A stretch of 64,000 nucleotides of DNA from Methanoregula sp. UBA64 (GTDB lineage: Archaea; Halobacteriota; Methanomicrobia; Methanomicrobiales; Methanospirillaceae), in the NCBI RefSeq assembly GCF_002502735.1, contig NZ_DAQC01000001.1, forward strand, positions 179,229 through 243,228. Reading direction: 5' to 3'. Within the stretch, counting starts at the first letter, position 1, and every line of letters begins with the position of its first letter. Position numbers and translations under genes: made by a program. This document shows, in pieces, positions 14,051-22,982 of this stretch. The notes beneath the pieces are model-generated. The model ran no database searches and was not told the origin of the DNA. It saw only the letters and a list, made by a program, of their open reading frames with translations.

Positions 14051-16081
14051 TCACATCAGGGGTTTCATGGCAAGCGCCGGGTGGCCGACACGCGTCAGGT
14101 ACTCAGTCAGGTCTTCGATGGTCGCAGCCGTTGTCTCATCGGCAATCTTGTCGAAGAGATCGGGATGGCCCTTGCTCTCCAGCAGCGGCACGAGCCGGGA
14201 TTTCAGCTCTTCCTTGAGCTGTGCCGGCATCCAGACGAGCCGTTCGATCCCGCCCTCGCCCTGCAGGAACCGGTCCGAGAGGATGTAGTTTTTCGAGATC
14301 CCGGCAAAGCCCGGGGTCTGTGCCCCGCCGCCGATGGTACCGGCAAGGGTCGAGAAGGTCATCCCGGAAGGTGTCATTCCCTTGTATTCCCGGTTCACGA
14401 CCATGATGCCGTTTACCTCGGGGAGCATCAGGGCGATCGCCTCGAAACACCCGCAGCAGGTCATGGGGAACTCCATCACGGAATAGAGCGAGCAGCGCTC
14501 GATCTCGCCGTGGCTGGCTTTCTTCACGAACCGGTTCACGCCCTCGAATTCGCCGTTCTGGGCATTGATAAGCGCCCCTTTCTCAACCGGCTGGTTAGCT
14601 CCCGAGGGCGAGATCTCGTACGCGATCTTCCCGTCCAGCCAGCTGATTGCCCCGCAAAGCGCCGGCCGTTCCGGGGTGATCACGCAGACATGGTTCGGGG
14701 CAAACGTCTGGCAGAGCGTGCAGGAATAATAGGTATCGACATCGTTGTCCCGCATCCCCTTGATCCGGGCATCGCGTTCTGCATAGATCTCTTCTGCCTC
14801 CTTCTTTGCCGCAAGGACCTTTTCGGGATCGGTGATAAGCGTCACGGAAACAGCGTCGAGCAGCTGCGGGAAGTCCATACGGAACTTGCTTGCAAGGAGT
14901 TTTCCGAGATGTTCGACTTTCACCCCCTTTGCATAGGCTTCTTTTGAGATCCGAACCCAGATGAGATCCCGTTGCGCCACATGCCAGGACCCTTCTCCGT
15001 AGTTGATGAAGTTGTGGATCCGGCGTTCGAGAACCGGCTCGTAGTCTTTCTTCATCGTCTTGCCGGTCACATCGATGATGATGCCGAGGGGGTACGCCCC
15101 GCCTTCTTTCATGGCATCGATCTCCGGGCCGATCACGGTCACTTTCCCGTCCTCGATCTCCCCGGGATTTTTCATGCGCAGGAGCTCGAATGCCGGGGAA
15201 CGGCCCCCGCCGAATTCGACCTGCATCTCCTCTTTTCTGATGCTCTTTCCTTCAAACGCCGGGGAGCATGCCATCGGGATCGGAATTGCAGTCACCGTGA
15301 CCCGGATCCCTTTTAAGTCCATGCCCTTGCGGACAACTTCCTCGGGAGCGGCCGGCACCCAGTCCCCGCCTTCGTATCCGCCAAGGGTCAGGATGGGAAA
15401 GCCCAGCACCCGCATGCCGTCTACAAACGCGATATCCTCATCCGAGAGACCGGGGAAGACGATCACGATCGCCTTTGCCCGCTCGGCAGCATAGGCAAGC
15501 AGCCGGTGGATATCGCCGGGAGCTACGCCGCCAAACATCATGGCTACCCGGGTAACGATGTCCACGAAATGGACACTATGGAGGGGTTTTGACCCGAGCG
15601 GGATGAGCCGGTAATCGAGCCCGAGTTTAACCCCTGCCTCCGAAAGGGTGGGGACTACGCCGCCGGAGAGGAAGGTGAGCATGTATTTTTCCTGGAGCTC
15701 ACGACAGATGGCGGCAGCGCTTTCGGCGCTCTTCGGGGAGCCGACAATAAGGGCGAGCCCAAGGATACTGCCATCGACAAGGGAGTACCCGAGCTTCCTG
15801 AGCACGGTATCGCTGATAAAACCCGTATACGGTGCCGGTTCTTTCCCGGCCGCTGCGGTCTCTCCGGCAAGGATACATTCCGCGGCCACCAGGGGATTAT
15901 CTGCGGTCTTTGCAAAAACTTCCGCAGCTGCCGCCGGTGTGTGGACCGCGGTACCCGTCAGTGCATAGGAGACCGGAAGGTGGTACGCGGTCTCTTCGTA
16001 CGAAAATTCCCCGGACAATTTTGCTATATTTTTTTTCAGCTGTTCGTTCCCGGTTTTTCTGGCAAGCGTAACGTCGGACAT
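14051..16081 (-). CDS. acsB: Acetyl-CoA synthase catalytic subunit, bacterial-type full length (AcsB/CdhC)
   Basis: This 676-residue enzyme makes or cleaves acetyl-CoA from CO, a corrinoid methyl group and CoA. The A-cluster ligands are complete: YYSCTLCQTF begins a C-x2-C-x8-C-x9-C array for the [4Fe-4S] cube, and TCCGCFE supplies the Cys-Gly-Cys site for the distal nickel. This spacing matches Moorella AcsB. About 300 residues precede the catalytic half, which is the bacterial-type CODH-binding domain; methanogen CdhC lacks it and is about 470 residues. ATG 16081 is chosen because AAGGGA precedes it and a TATA box lies about 40 bases upstream; the longer start at 16117 would fall inside that TATA box. 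First gene of the operon. Confidence 0.93.
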   Translation of the reverse strand: MSDVTLARKTGNEQLKKNIAKLSGEFSYEETAYHLPVSYALTGTAVHTPAAAAEVFAKTADNPLVAAECILAGETAAAGKEPAPYTGFISDTVLRKLGYSLVDGSILGLALIVGSPKSAESAAAICRELQEKYMLTFLSGGVVPTLSEAGVKLGLDYRLIPLGSKPLHSVHFVDIVTRVAMMFGGVAPGDIHRLLAYAAERAKAIVIVFPGLSDEDIAFVDGMRVLGFPILTLGGYEGGDWVPAAPEEVVRKGMDLKGIRVTVTAIPIPMACSPAFEGKSIRKEEMQVEFGGGRSPAFELLRMKNPGEIEDGKVTVIGPEIDAMKEGGAYPLGIIIDVTGKTMKKDYEPVLERRIHNFINYGEGSWHVAQRDLIWVRISKEAYAKGVKVEHLGKLLASKFRMDFPQLLDAVSVTLITDPEKVLAAKKEAEEIYAERDARIKGMRDNDVDTYYSCTLCQTFAPNHVCVITPERPALCGAISWLDGKIAYEISPSGANQPVEKGALINAQNGEFEGVNRFVKKASHGEIERCSLYSVMEFPMTCCGCFEAIALMLPEVNGIMVVNREYKGMTPSGMTFSTLAGTIGGGAQTPGFAGISKNYILSDRFLQGEGGIERLVWMPAQLKEELKSRLVPLLESKGHPDLFDKIADETTAATIEDLTEYLTRVGHPALAMKPLM

Positions 16082-16117
16082 ATATCCCTTCAATGTATGG
16101 GTTACTGCACAAGCCAT

Positions 16118-16126
16118 ACATATAGT
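16118..16126 (-). promoter_or_regulatory. TATA box of the acetyl-CoA synthase operon
   Basis: The minus-strand sequence ACTATATGT would place transcription start near 16097, leaving a short leader with a ribosome site before the AcsB ATG at 16081. It is the only good TATA candidate between this operon and the divergent surface-protein gene, apart from the one serving the other strand. Confidence 0.45.
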
Positions 16127-16263
16127 TTCGTTATCTGTGCAAATGGAACAAACGATTGAAGATTACGCGAAATACGGAGCCGGTTTTTGGCAAAAACGCG
16201 GGAATCATGGAGAACACTATTTATTCCCGAAGATGAATATTCTCTTTAAGGTGAGGGAAAGAA

Positions 16264-17316
16264 ATGCATTCGCATCAGGTCCTGAAAATCTTTTCGGGTT
16301 TTCTATTTCTGATTTTGATCGCAGTATGTATTGTTCCGGTATCTGCTGATACCGGGGCTGTCACGATTACCTACCGGGGTGCCGGCGGGTATTATGTCGG
16401 AGACACCATTGCCTTTGACGGGAAAAACACGCTCGGGAATACCACGGTCGTACGAATTACCGGCCCGGGACTGCCCGCAGAGGGTGTGCCGCCTTATAAC
16501 CTGACCGGCACGCCGGGAACCGGCAATACCGCAATCGTTGACGATATGAACTCGTGGGTATTTTACTGGGATATGTCCCGTGCGGTCGGTGTCGATCACC
16601 TGTACACGGCAAGATATACCCTTACCGCATATGACGCGAACCATCCCGGGGTTACCGCATCCGTCCCCATCATGCTCAAAAAGCCCGAGTTCTATGTTGC
16701 GATGACCCCGAACCCGGCAAAGCTTGACGATTATGTCACTCTTGTCGGGTACAGCGAGAAGGGTGCGGCAAATATCGAGATCGATGTGATCGATTCACAG
16801 GGAAACAAAGTCCACACGTATCTTGCTGCCACCGATGCTAGCGGGGATTTCAATTACGGGTTCCATGTGGATCTCCCACCCGGCGATTATACGGTAACTA
16901 TCGGCAGCCCGGCAATGGCAAAAAGCATCACCAGGACACTGACGGTCAATGCAACCCCGGGGAATGCTGAGGTCGTAGCCACGGTTACTCCCGCTGCAAC
17001 GCCCGCTAATGCAGCAGGGACACTCGTGATCTCTTCAAAACCCACGGGTGCAGCGGTCTACCTTGACACCGTCATGGTGGGGAATACTCCCCTGACGCTG
17101 AATACGGTGACCCCGGGTGCACACACCATAGAAGTCAGGTCTCCGGGATACCAGCCAAACACGGTTGGTGTCACGGTCGACAGCGGGAAAACCACGGAGA
17201 TCACACCGGAACTGGTAAAATCGCCGTCGGGTGCTCCGCTCTCCCCGCTTACCGCGGTATTTGGCTGTATCATCGGGGCCTTCTGTATCATCGCCCTGCG
17301 TTCGCACAGGAAATAA
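16264..17316 (+). CDS. Cell-surface protein with PEGA domain and C-terminal membrane anchor
   Basis: This 350-residue protein has a signal peptide (hydrophobic core FLFLILIAVCIVP, cleavage near VSADTG at 28-30). Beta-rich Ig-like extracellular regions occupy about 30-240. A PEGA domain follows at about 250-320, with TLVISSKPTGAAVYLDTVMV, then PGAHTIEVRSPGYQ. It ends in a hydrophobic helix (LSPLTAVFGCIIGAFCIIAL) and a basic tail, so it is anchored in the membrane facing outwards. PEGA domains are common in methanogen surface-layer and cell-envelope proteins. It has a GGTGAGG ribosome site and is transcribed away from the acetyl-CoA synthase operon. Confidence 0.85.
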   Translation: MHSHQVLKIFSGFLFLILIAVCIVPVSADTGAVTITYRGAGGYYVGDTIAFDGKNTLGNTTVVRITGPGLPAEGVPPYNLTGTPGTGNTAIVDDMNSWVFYWDMSRAVGVDHLYTARYTLTAYDANHPGVTASVPIMLKKPEFYVAMTPNPAKLDDYVTLVGYSEKGAANIEIDVIDSQGNKVHTYLAATDASGDFNYGFHVDLPPGDYTVTIGSPAMAKSITRTLTVNATPGNAEVVATVTPAATPANAAGTLVISSKPTGAAVYLDTVMVGNTPLTLNTVTPGAHTIEVRSPGYQPNTVGVTVDSGKTTEITPELVKSPSGAPLSPLTAVFGCIIGAFCIIALRSHRK

Positions 17317-17325
17317 TCATAATAC

Positions 17326-17333
17326 TTTTTTTT
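17326..17333 (+). terminator. U-tract terminator after the PEGA protein
   Basis: A run of eight T residues starts ten bases after the stop codon of the PEGA-domain gene. Confidence 0.4.
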
Positions 17334-17444
17334 AATTTCCTGAATGTCTGCGGGACGGGATGACGGATCGGGTTTTTTGGCCCGTCCATAAATTATAATG
17401 ATCTTACATCCAATGCTGATCCTGCAAGCGGGGCGCATGGAATC

Positions 17445-18956
17445 GTGAAGAAGTTTGGATTTATCGCTCATATGCCGGACGAGCCCGGATCGCTGGAACG
17501 GGCTGCAGATATCATAAAACAATACAACGGCAACATCAACCGCATCCAGTACGACCGGAGAATCGATCCCTGTACGGTCTTTTACGAAGTAACGGCATCG
17601 GAAGAAGCATATGCCGATATCACCGGGGATTTACAAAGGGTCGGGTATCTCCAGACATCGTTAAAACCGGTCAGCTTTTTGAAATTCTTCGTCCACCTGC
17701 CCCACATCCCCGGTTCGCTCAGTACCTTCCTGAAATACATCACCATATCCGGGGCAAATATCGGGTACATCGACTTTGACGATGCAGGCCGGTACCCGGA
17801 CCGGCTCACGGTCAGCCTGAACCTGGACAACCCTTCGGCAATCGAGCAGCTGCTCGATGAGCTCAAGTCCCGCTACCAGCTCGAGATCCTCGAATACGAT
17901 ACCACGGGCAGGCACCTGGATGACACTATCTTCTATGTCCGCCTGGCACAGGAGATCCGCGATCTCATCGGGGAATCGGAGAACGAATTTGTCCTCTCGT
18001 TTCTTGCCGACACCAACCATATCGCCCAGGAACTCACAAACCGGGGAAACGATCCCCGTAAGGTTTTCGACAGCGTGTTACAGACGGGCAGGACCCTGCG
18101 GGCAACGACCGGGGCCGGCTTTTACGCGGATGTGCAGAAACTTGCCGTAACAAAAGAGACAACCGTCTACTGCTTCCAGCCCCCCTGCGGCGGCAGTATC
18201 TATGTGATTGCTTCCCCCGGTGAAACCCTGATGCTTGATACCGGGTACGGGATCTACCATGCCGATGTCATGAAGATGTTTGCCCGCTTTGGGATCGGGC
18301 CGGAACGGGCCATCACCCGGGTGATCATCAGCCACGCGGATGCAGACCACTGCGGTGCCGGGGGATTTTTCCCGGTCCCGGGGATCATGCACACCGGCAC
18401 GCGCGAGATCATAAAGACCAACAACCGGGCCTACGGTTCCCGGAACGAGCACTCGGTCCTCGAAGCGTTCTATACCAAGATGATCAACTGCTTCTCGCAG
18501 TTCAAGGCATCGGGGGAGATCACCTGCCTTCCCCCGGCCGGCGCAAAAATGCGGTCCATCTTCCCGGTACTGGACACGATCCGGATCGGGGACCTGGAAC
18601 TGGAGATCCTCGAAGGGTTCGGGGGGCATACCTATGGTCAGATCTACCTCTTCTCCGCATCCGAAGGCCTCCTGTTTACCGCGGATGCGGTGATCAACTT
18701 TTCGAGCCTGACAAAGGAGCGGGCGGATTACAGTTCCCTTGCCGACTTCCTTGTCACCTCGGTGAACGTGGACAGCGAGCTTGCAAGGAAGGAACGCCGG
18801 GCGCTCCTCGAACTGGCCGCAGAGACCGACCGCGGGCTTGCCCCGAGAGGAAAGCGGTGCCGGATCTGCGGGGGCCATGGCACAATCTCCGTGCTGGAAA
18901 ACGGGAAACTTGCAACCTGCGGGGAAATCCTCCATTATACCCCGTCAGAAAATTAA
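17445..18956 (+). CDS. Fusion of two ACT domains with a metallo-beta-lactamase-fold hydrolase
   Basis: This 503-residue protein starts with GTG. Residues about 3-70 form an ACT domain (FGFIAHMPDEPGSLERAADI) and about 79-150 a second one (FVHLPHIPGSLSTFLKYITI). A helical linker follows, then a metallo-beta-lactamase domain from about 240, with MLDTGYG and the metal motif SHADADHCG (H297, D299, D301, H302). Further ligands are likely in GTREIIK, GGHTYGQ and FTADAVINFSS. The C-terminus has a CRICGG Cys pair. ACT domains usually bind amino acids, so allosteric control of hydrolysis is plausible. The substrate is unknown; rubredoxin-type flavodoxin domains are absent. Confidence 0.85.
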   Translation: MKKFGFIAHMPDEPGSLERAADIIKQYNGNINRIQYDRRIDPCTVFYEVTASEEAYADITGDLQRVGYLQTSLKPVSFLKFFVHLPHIPGSLSTFLKYITISGANIGYIDFDDAGRYPDRLTVSLNLDNPSAIEQLLDELKSRYQLEILEYDTTGRHLDDTIFYVRLAQEIRDLIGESENEFVLSFLADTNHIAQELTNRGNDPRKVFDSVLQTGRTLRATTGAGFYADVQKLAVTKETTVYCFQPPCGGSIYVIASPGETLMLDTGYGIYHADVMKMFARFGIGPERAITRVIISHADADHCGAGGFFPVPGIMHTGTREIIKTNNRAYGSRNEHSVLEAFYTKMINCFSQFKASGEITCLPPAGAKMRSIFPVLDTIRIGDLELEILEGFGGHTYGQIYLFSASEGLLFTADAVINFSSLTKERADYSSLADFLVTSVNVDSELARKERRALLELAAETDRGLAPRGKRCRICGGHGTISVLENGKLATCGEILHYTPSEN

Positions 18957-19042
18957 CCCCGTTCCCCTTTTTAGTTTCGCGTTTTTTTGTTTTGTACGAA
19001 ATTCTCTTCTAGTTTGGGATAGCACCATTCCTATTGAGAAGG

Positions 19043-19642
19043 ATGGAAAATCACAGGGTTCAGGAAATGATGCAGCTGATGGCCTCGAAGATCCGGGCCA
19101 TCTCGAACGGGATATCCGATGCAGATGTAAACGCTTTTATCGACGAACTCCTGCAGGCAAAACGGATCTATGTCATGGGAGCCGGCAGGTCCGGCCTTGT
19201 TGCAAAGAGTTTTGCCATGCGCTTGATGCACCTCGGCCTCCAGTCGTACGTGGTAGGGGAGACCATCACGCCGGCAGTCCAGAAAGGGGATGCGATCGTG
19301 GTCTTTTCCGGCTCGGGAAAGACCAAAAGCATCGCGGATATCGCGGAGACCGGAAAAGAGATCGGTGCCCATATCTGCCTGATCACGTCAAACCCGGACT
19401 CCCGTATCGGGAATATCGCGGACTGCAAAGTCATTATCGAGAGCCAGCGGGACGATGCCCGCGACGATGCCGCGGAATACGAGATCCGGCAGATGCTTGG
19501 CGATCACAAGTCCTTTGCACCGCTGGGGACTCTCTTTGAGACGGCCTCGCTCATCTTATCCGATGCCGTGATCTCGCGGCTCATGGAGATCACAAAGACC
19601 GACGAGTCGGCGCTCAAGAACCGTCATGCGAATATGGAGTGA
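19043..19642 (+). CDS. hxlB: 6-phospho-3-hexuloisomerase (SIS domain)
   Basis: This 199-residue SIS-domain protein contains YVMGAGRSGLVAKSFAMRLM near residue 45 and VVFSGSGKTKSI near 90. It also has the family feature DDARDDAAEYEIRQM and a C-terminal helical ISRLMEIT. The enzyme converts 3-hexulose-6-phosphate to fructose-6-phosphate. In archaea it runs with hexulose-6-phosphate synthase to make pentose phosphates, or to fix formaldehyde. No synthase gene is adjacent. The start is uncertain: a TTG at 19034 and the ATG at 19043 share the same GAGAAGG. An aminotransferase gene follows 34 bases downstream. Confidence 0.88.
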   Translation: MENHRVQEMMQLMASKIRAISNGISDADVNAFIDELLQAKRIYVMGAGRSGLVAKSFAMRLMHLGLQSYVVGETITPAVQKGDAIVVFSGSGKTKSIADIAETGKEIGAHICLITSNPDSRIGNIADCKVIIESQRDDARDDAAEYEIRQMLGDHKSFAPLGTLFETASLILSDAVISRLMEITKTDESALKNRHANME

Positions 19643-19676
19643 TACGGGCATCCGTATCCTTTAAAGGACACAAGCA

Positions 19677-20783
19677 ATGACAGGACCGTTTTCATCACGG
19701 GTAAAGGATATCGAGATCTCGGGGATTCGCAAAATCTTCGAAGCGGCGGGGCCCGGTTCAATCAACCTGGGTCTCGGCCAGCCGGATTTCGATACGCCGC
19801 AGCACATCAAGGACGCTGCGATTGCTGCAATACAGGCAGGAAAGACCGGGTATACGGGCAACAACGGGATCCCCGAACTCCGGGCCGCACTCAGTGACAA
19901 ACTCAAAAACGAGAACCATGTGACGTGCTCCCCCGACCGGATCATTGTTACTGCAGGAGCGAGCGAAGCCTTGCATATCGTGATGCAGGCGCTCGTAAAC
20001 GAGGGGGACCTCGTCCTCTGTGCCGACCCGGGCTTTGTATCGTATGCGGCACTCGCAACCATTGCGGGAGGGCGGCCGGTTGGCGTCCCGCTGGATAAGA
20101 CATTCCATATCGATATCGAGAAGGCCAAATCACTCATGGACGGTGCCCGGCTCTTTATCCTCAACTCCCCGGCAAACCCCACTGGTGCGGTAGAGAGTAA
20201 GGAATCGGTAAAGGCCCTTGTCGAATATGCAGAGGATGCCGGTGTCACGATCGTCAGCGACGAAGTGTACGAGCATTTTATCTACGGGAAAGAACACTGG
20301 AGCGCAGCCCGCTTCGGGGACAATGTTGTCACCATCAATGCGGCAAGCAAGACCTATGCGATGACCGGCTGGAGGCTCGGGTATCTCGCGGCACCGGAAG
20401 ATATTGTCGGGCAGTGCATCAAGGTCCACCAGTACTGCCAGGCCTGCGCCACCTCCATCTCGCAGTACGCGGCGCTTGCTGCCTACACCGGCGACCAGAG
20501 CCCGGTGAAAAAGATGCGCGACGAGTACAAAGCCCGGCGCGATCTGATCTGTGCGGGACTTGCAAAGATCGGGTTTTCGTTCCCCGTGCCTGAAGGGGCT
20601 TTCTACGCTTTTGTCCCGATGAAACCGGCGCTCGTTACCCGGATCATCGAGAGCGGGGTTATTCTCACGCCCGGCTCTGCATTCGGGACAAACGCACCGG
20701 ATTATGCCCGTATCAGTTACGCGGCCTCACGGGACGACCTCAAGCGAGCCCTTGATAGGATCGAAAAGGCAACAGGAGAATAA
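19677..20783 (+). CDS. Class I/II pyridoxal-phosphate aminotransferase (aspartate-type)
   Basis: This 368-residue fold-type I enzyme has NLGLGQPDFDTPQHI near the start, TAGASEALHIV, ILNSPANPTGAV, and VSDEVYEHFIYG. The PLP lysine is K225 in SKTYAMTGWRLGY, and RISYAAS lies near the C-terminus and provides the carboxylate-binding Arg. The length is typical of archaeal AspC-like enzymes. Aspartate or broad aromatic/branched-chain specificity cannot be told from the sequence. Only one base separates its stop from the start of the M42 peptidase, so the two are cotranscribed. Confidence 0.9.
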   Translation: MTGPFSSRVKDIEISGIRKIFEAAGPGSINLGLGQPDFDTPQHIKDAAIAAIQAGKTGYTGNNGIPELRAALSDKLKNENHVTCSPDRIIVTAGASEALHIVMQALVNEGDLVLCADPGFVSYAALATIAGGRPVGVPLDKTFHIDIEKAKSLMDGARLFILNSPANPTGAVESKESVKALVEYAEDAGVTIVSDEVYEHFIYGKEHWSAARFGDNVVTINAASKTYAMTGWRLGYLAAPEDIVGQCIKVHQYCQACATSISQYAALAAYTGDQSPVKKMRDEYKARRDLICAGLAKIGFSFPVPEGAFYAFVPMKPALVTRIIESGVILTPGSAFGTNAPDYARISYAASRDDLKRALDRIEKATGE

Positions 20784-20784
20784 T

Positions 20785-21822
20785 ATGGTAAAGGAACTTT
20801 TACGGAAATTATCCAATGCCCACGGTGTTTCGGGCAGCGAAGGCAGCGTATTTGCCGTTATAAAAAAGGAACTCAAAGGATATGTGGACGAGATCCACGA
20901 GGACCCGATGGGTAACCTCATCGCGGTGAAAAAAGGCAATACCACGAAAGTCATGCTTGCCGCCCACATGGACGAGATCGGCCTTATGGTCAAGTATATC
21001 GACGATAAGGGTTTTCTCCGGTTTGTCACGCTCGGCGGCTGGTACGCGCCCACGCTCTACAACCAGCGCGTGATCGTTCACGGGGCAAAGGGCGACAAAA
21101 TCGGCGTCATCGGCGGCAAGCCCCCGCACATGATGGACGAGGATGAGCGCAAAAAAGGCGTCAAGGCCGACGACATGTTCATTGATGTCGGGGCAAAGGA
21201 CAAGAAAGATGCCGGGGCAATGGGGATCGAGGTCGGCACTACGGTCACCATCGACCGTGAGTTTACCGAGCTTGCCAACAACCGGGTGACCGGTAAGGCA
21301 TTCGACAACCGGGCCGGCTGCGCGATGCTGATAAAAACCATGCAGAAGGTAAAATCCCCCTTCACAATCTACGCGGTCTTTACCGTGCAGGAAGAGGTTG
21401 GTCTGAAGGGCGCAAAGACGAGTGCATATTCCATCGAACCCGACTGGGCAATCGCAACCGATGTCACCATTCCGGGCGACCACCCGGGCATCGACATGAA
21501 GGATGCAGCTGTCGAGATGGGAAAAGGCCCCGTTGTCACGATCGTGGACGCTGCCGGGCGCGGGCTTATTGCCGACAAGAGGGTTGTCAAGTGGCTCCGC
21601 GATGCAGCGACAAAGAACAAGATCCCGGTGCAGTTCGAAGTCGGGAACGGCGGGACAACCGATGCGACCTCCATCCATCTCACCAAAGGCGGGATCCCGA
21701 GCACCACGCTCAGCCCGGCAACCCGGTACATCCACTCGCCGGTCGAGGTGCTGGATATGGCAGATGTCGAGGCGGGGGTTAACCTGCTCGTCGCCGCGCT
21801 TAAAACAAAGCCGGCATTCTGA
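20785..21822 (+). CDS. M42 family metallo-aminopeptidase
   Basis: This 345-residue protein of the M42 (TET peptidase / FrvX-like) family carries the bimetal site motifs LAAHMDEIGLMV (H61), KAFDNRAGCAML, VQEEVGLKGAK, an ATDVTIPGDHPG segment, and TRYIHSPVEVLD at the end. Such enzymes form dodecameric tetrahedral particles and trim peptides from the N-terminus, in methanogens probably downstream of the proteasome. The ATG at 20785 has AGGAGAA upstream and sits one base after the aminotransferase stop, which suits peptide and amino-acid turnover. Confidence 0.93.
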   Translation: MVKELLRKLSNAHGVSGSEGSVFAVIKKELKGYVDEIHEDPMGNLIAVKKGNTTKVMLAAHMDEIGLMVKYIDDKGFLRFVTLGGWYAPTLYNQRVIVHGAKGDKIGVIGGKPPHMMDEDERKKGVKADDMFIDVGAKDKKDAGAMGIEVGTTVTIDREFTELANNRVTGKAFDNRAGCAMLIKTMQKVKSPFTIYAVFTVQEEVGLKGAKTSAYSIEPDWAIATDVTIPGDHPGIDMKDAAVEMGKGPVVTIVDAAGRGLIADKRVVKWLRDAATKNKIPVQFEVGNGGTTDATSIHLTKGGIPSTTLSPATRYIHSPVEVLDMADVEAGVNLLVAALKTKPAF

Positions 21823-21827
21823 TCCTC

Positions 21828-21834
21828 TTTTTTT
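21828..21834 (+). terminator. U-tract terminator after the M42 peptidase
   Basis: Seven T residues start 6 bases after the stop codon. Confidence 0.4.
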
Positions 21835-21989
21835 ATCTGTTCGATTATTTATCCGGGGAAAACCTGTGAGGCAGTCCTTATGTGGAGGGAGCACATGGCG
21901 TTTCCCGTGGGAAAGCCCCGCTAAAAACCTACAAACCAAATGATTTCATTCTGCTGAAAATAAAATAAGAAAACGGGTAAAAGTTGTGA

Positions 21990-22061
21990 CGCCCCGGCCG
22001 GGACTTGAACCCGGGTCAAAAGCTCCGCAGGCTTCTAGGATGTCCACTACCCTACCGGGAC
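21990..22061 (-). tRNA. tRNA-Arg (anticodon GCG)
   Basis: Read on the minus strand, the 7-base acceptor arms are GTCCCGG (5') and CCGGGGC (3'), with one G-U pair. The D arm starts GGGT. The anticodon stem GAAGC pairs with GCTTT around the loop CTGCGGA, which gives U33 and anticodon GCG for Arg codons CGC/CGU. The T arm is CCGGG-TTCAAGT-CCCGG. The discriminator base is G and no CCA is encoded. There is no intron. It lies in a 359-base gap between the M42 peptidase and a lipoprotein gene. Confidence 0.93.
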
Positions 22062-22181
22062 CTGTTACTCTGGGCTTGCCTGCCTTACTTACATCGTTTT
22101 CATCGCTTAAATATCTCACCGTAGTAAAAGCGATATCCCGATATTCTGCCGGAAAACAATTTACAAAAAAGGGTTCTCTGC

Positions 22182-22982
22182 CTAACTGCTAGGTCTTCCC
22201 TGAACCTGGTTTTCCGGGGTCCACGTCGGCGTTGTCGTTGCCGTTACTATCGGCAGTGAGTTCTGGGTCTGGGTCCAGTATTTGCATTCGGTAAACGTTC
22301 TGTTATACGGATCATCGAAATTTCCCACCGGTTTTACCCATATCCCTACGGTTGCCGTGATGCTCTGGCCTTTAAACTCGATAAGCATGTCGTCGCTCTT
22401 CATGACTTTGAGCGTTGCACTGGTGTATGTTGATAATCCCTTTGCCGAGCCAAAACCGTCATCCAGATACACCTCTCCCGAGGTCTTGTTCCTGACGGTT
22501 ATCTCGAACCAGGAATAAGGTGCATAATCTGAGTAGGTATAGGTGACTTCCTTTTTGGATCCCGTCCGCTCCTGAACCCACTTGTTTACCGTAACGTTCG
22601 TGGGTATCACGGTATAGTTGATGTACATCGGCGGGTTTTTGAGATTGAAGTTGATGGCTGAGGTATTATAGATAAAATTCTGCGTATTGCTGTAGATAAG
22701 GCAGGACCGGTCTTCCGGAGGCAGGGTTGACGTGGGGACGAGCAGGTTTGCCCCGGAAGCTCCGGTTCCATTATCGGGGGTTTCCGTTACAAACGGCGTA
22801 GCAGCGGTCACGTAACTGGGGGTTTCGGTTGTCACGGTTTCCGTTGGGCCGGCGGTGCCAACCTCGCCGACGGATCCCGTGGAAGGCGTGGATCCTTTCG
22901 GGGGCGTTACGCAGCCTGTACCGGCAATCAGCAGAATGATAAAGAGCAGGGATAATAGCAGGCAGATCTGTTTTGTCATCAC
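22182..22982 (-). CDS. Secreted lipoprotein of unknown function
   Basis: This 266-residue protein begins MMTKQICLLLSLLFIILLIA and carries the lipobox-like sequence AGTGC, so lipid attachment at Cys24 is expected. A Thr/Pro/Ser-rich linker (about 30-90) leads to a beta-rich domain with many Asn-x-Thr/Ser sites, which in methanogens are likely N-glycosylated. The last 25 residues are again Thr/Pro-rich. I do not recognise the domain. It is convergent with the peptidase gene, with the tRNA-Arg between them on the same strand as this gene. Confidence 0.8.
   Translation of the reverse strand: MMTKQICLLLSLLFIILLIAGTGCVTPPKGSTPSTGSVGEVGTAGPTETVTTETPSYVTAATPFVTETPDNGTGASGANLLVPTSTLPPEDRSCLIYSNTQNFIYNTSAINFNLKNPPMYINYTVIPTNVTVNKWVQERTGSKKEVTYTYSDYAPYSWFEITVRNKTSGEVYLDDGFGSAKGLSTYTSATLKVMKSDDMLIEFKGQSITATVGIWVKPVGNFDDPYNRTFTECKYWTQTQNSLPIVTATTTPTWTPENQVQGRPSS

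Noticed and set aside
18078..18935. A 285-codon frame antisense to the ACT-metallo-beta-lactamase gene
   Set aside because: Shadow frame; the sense protein has clear ACT and metal-binding motifs.
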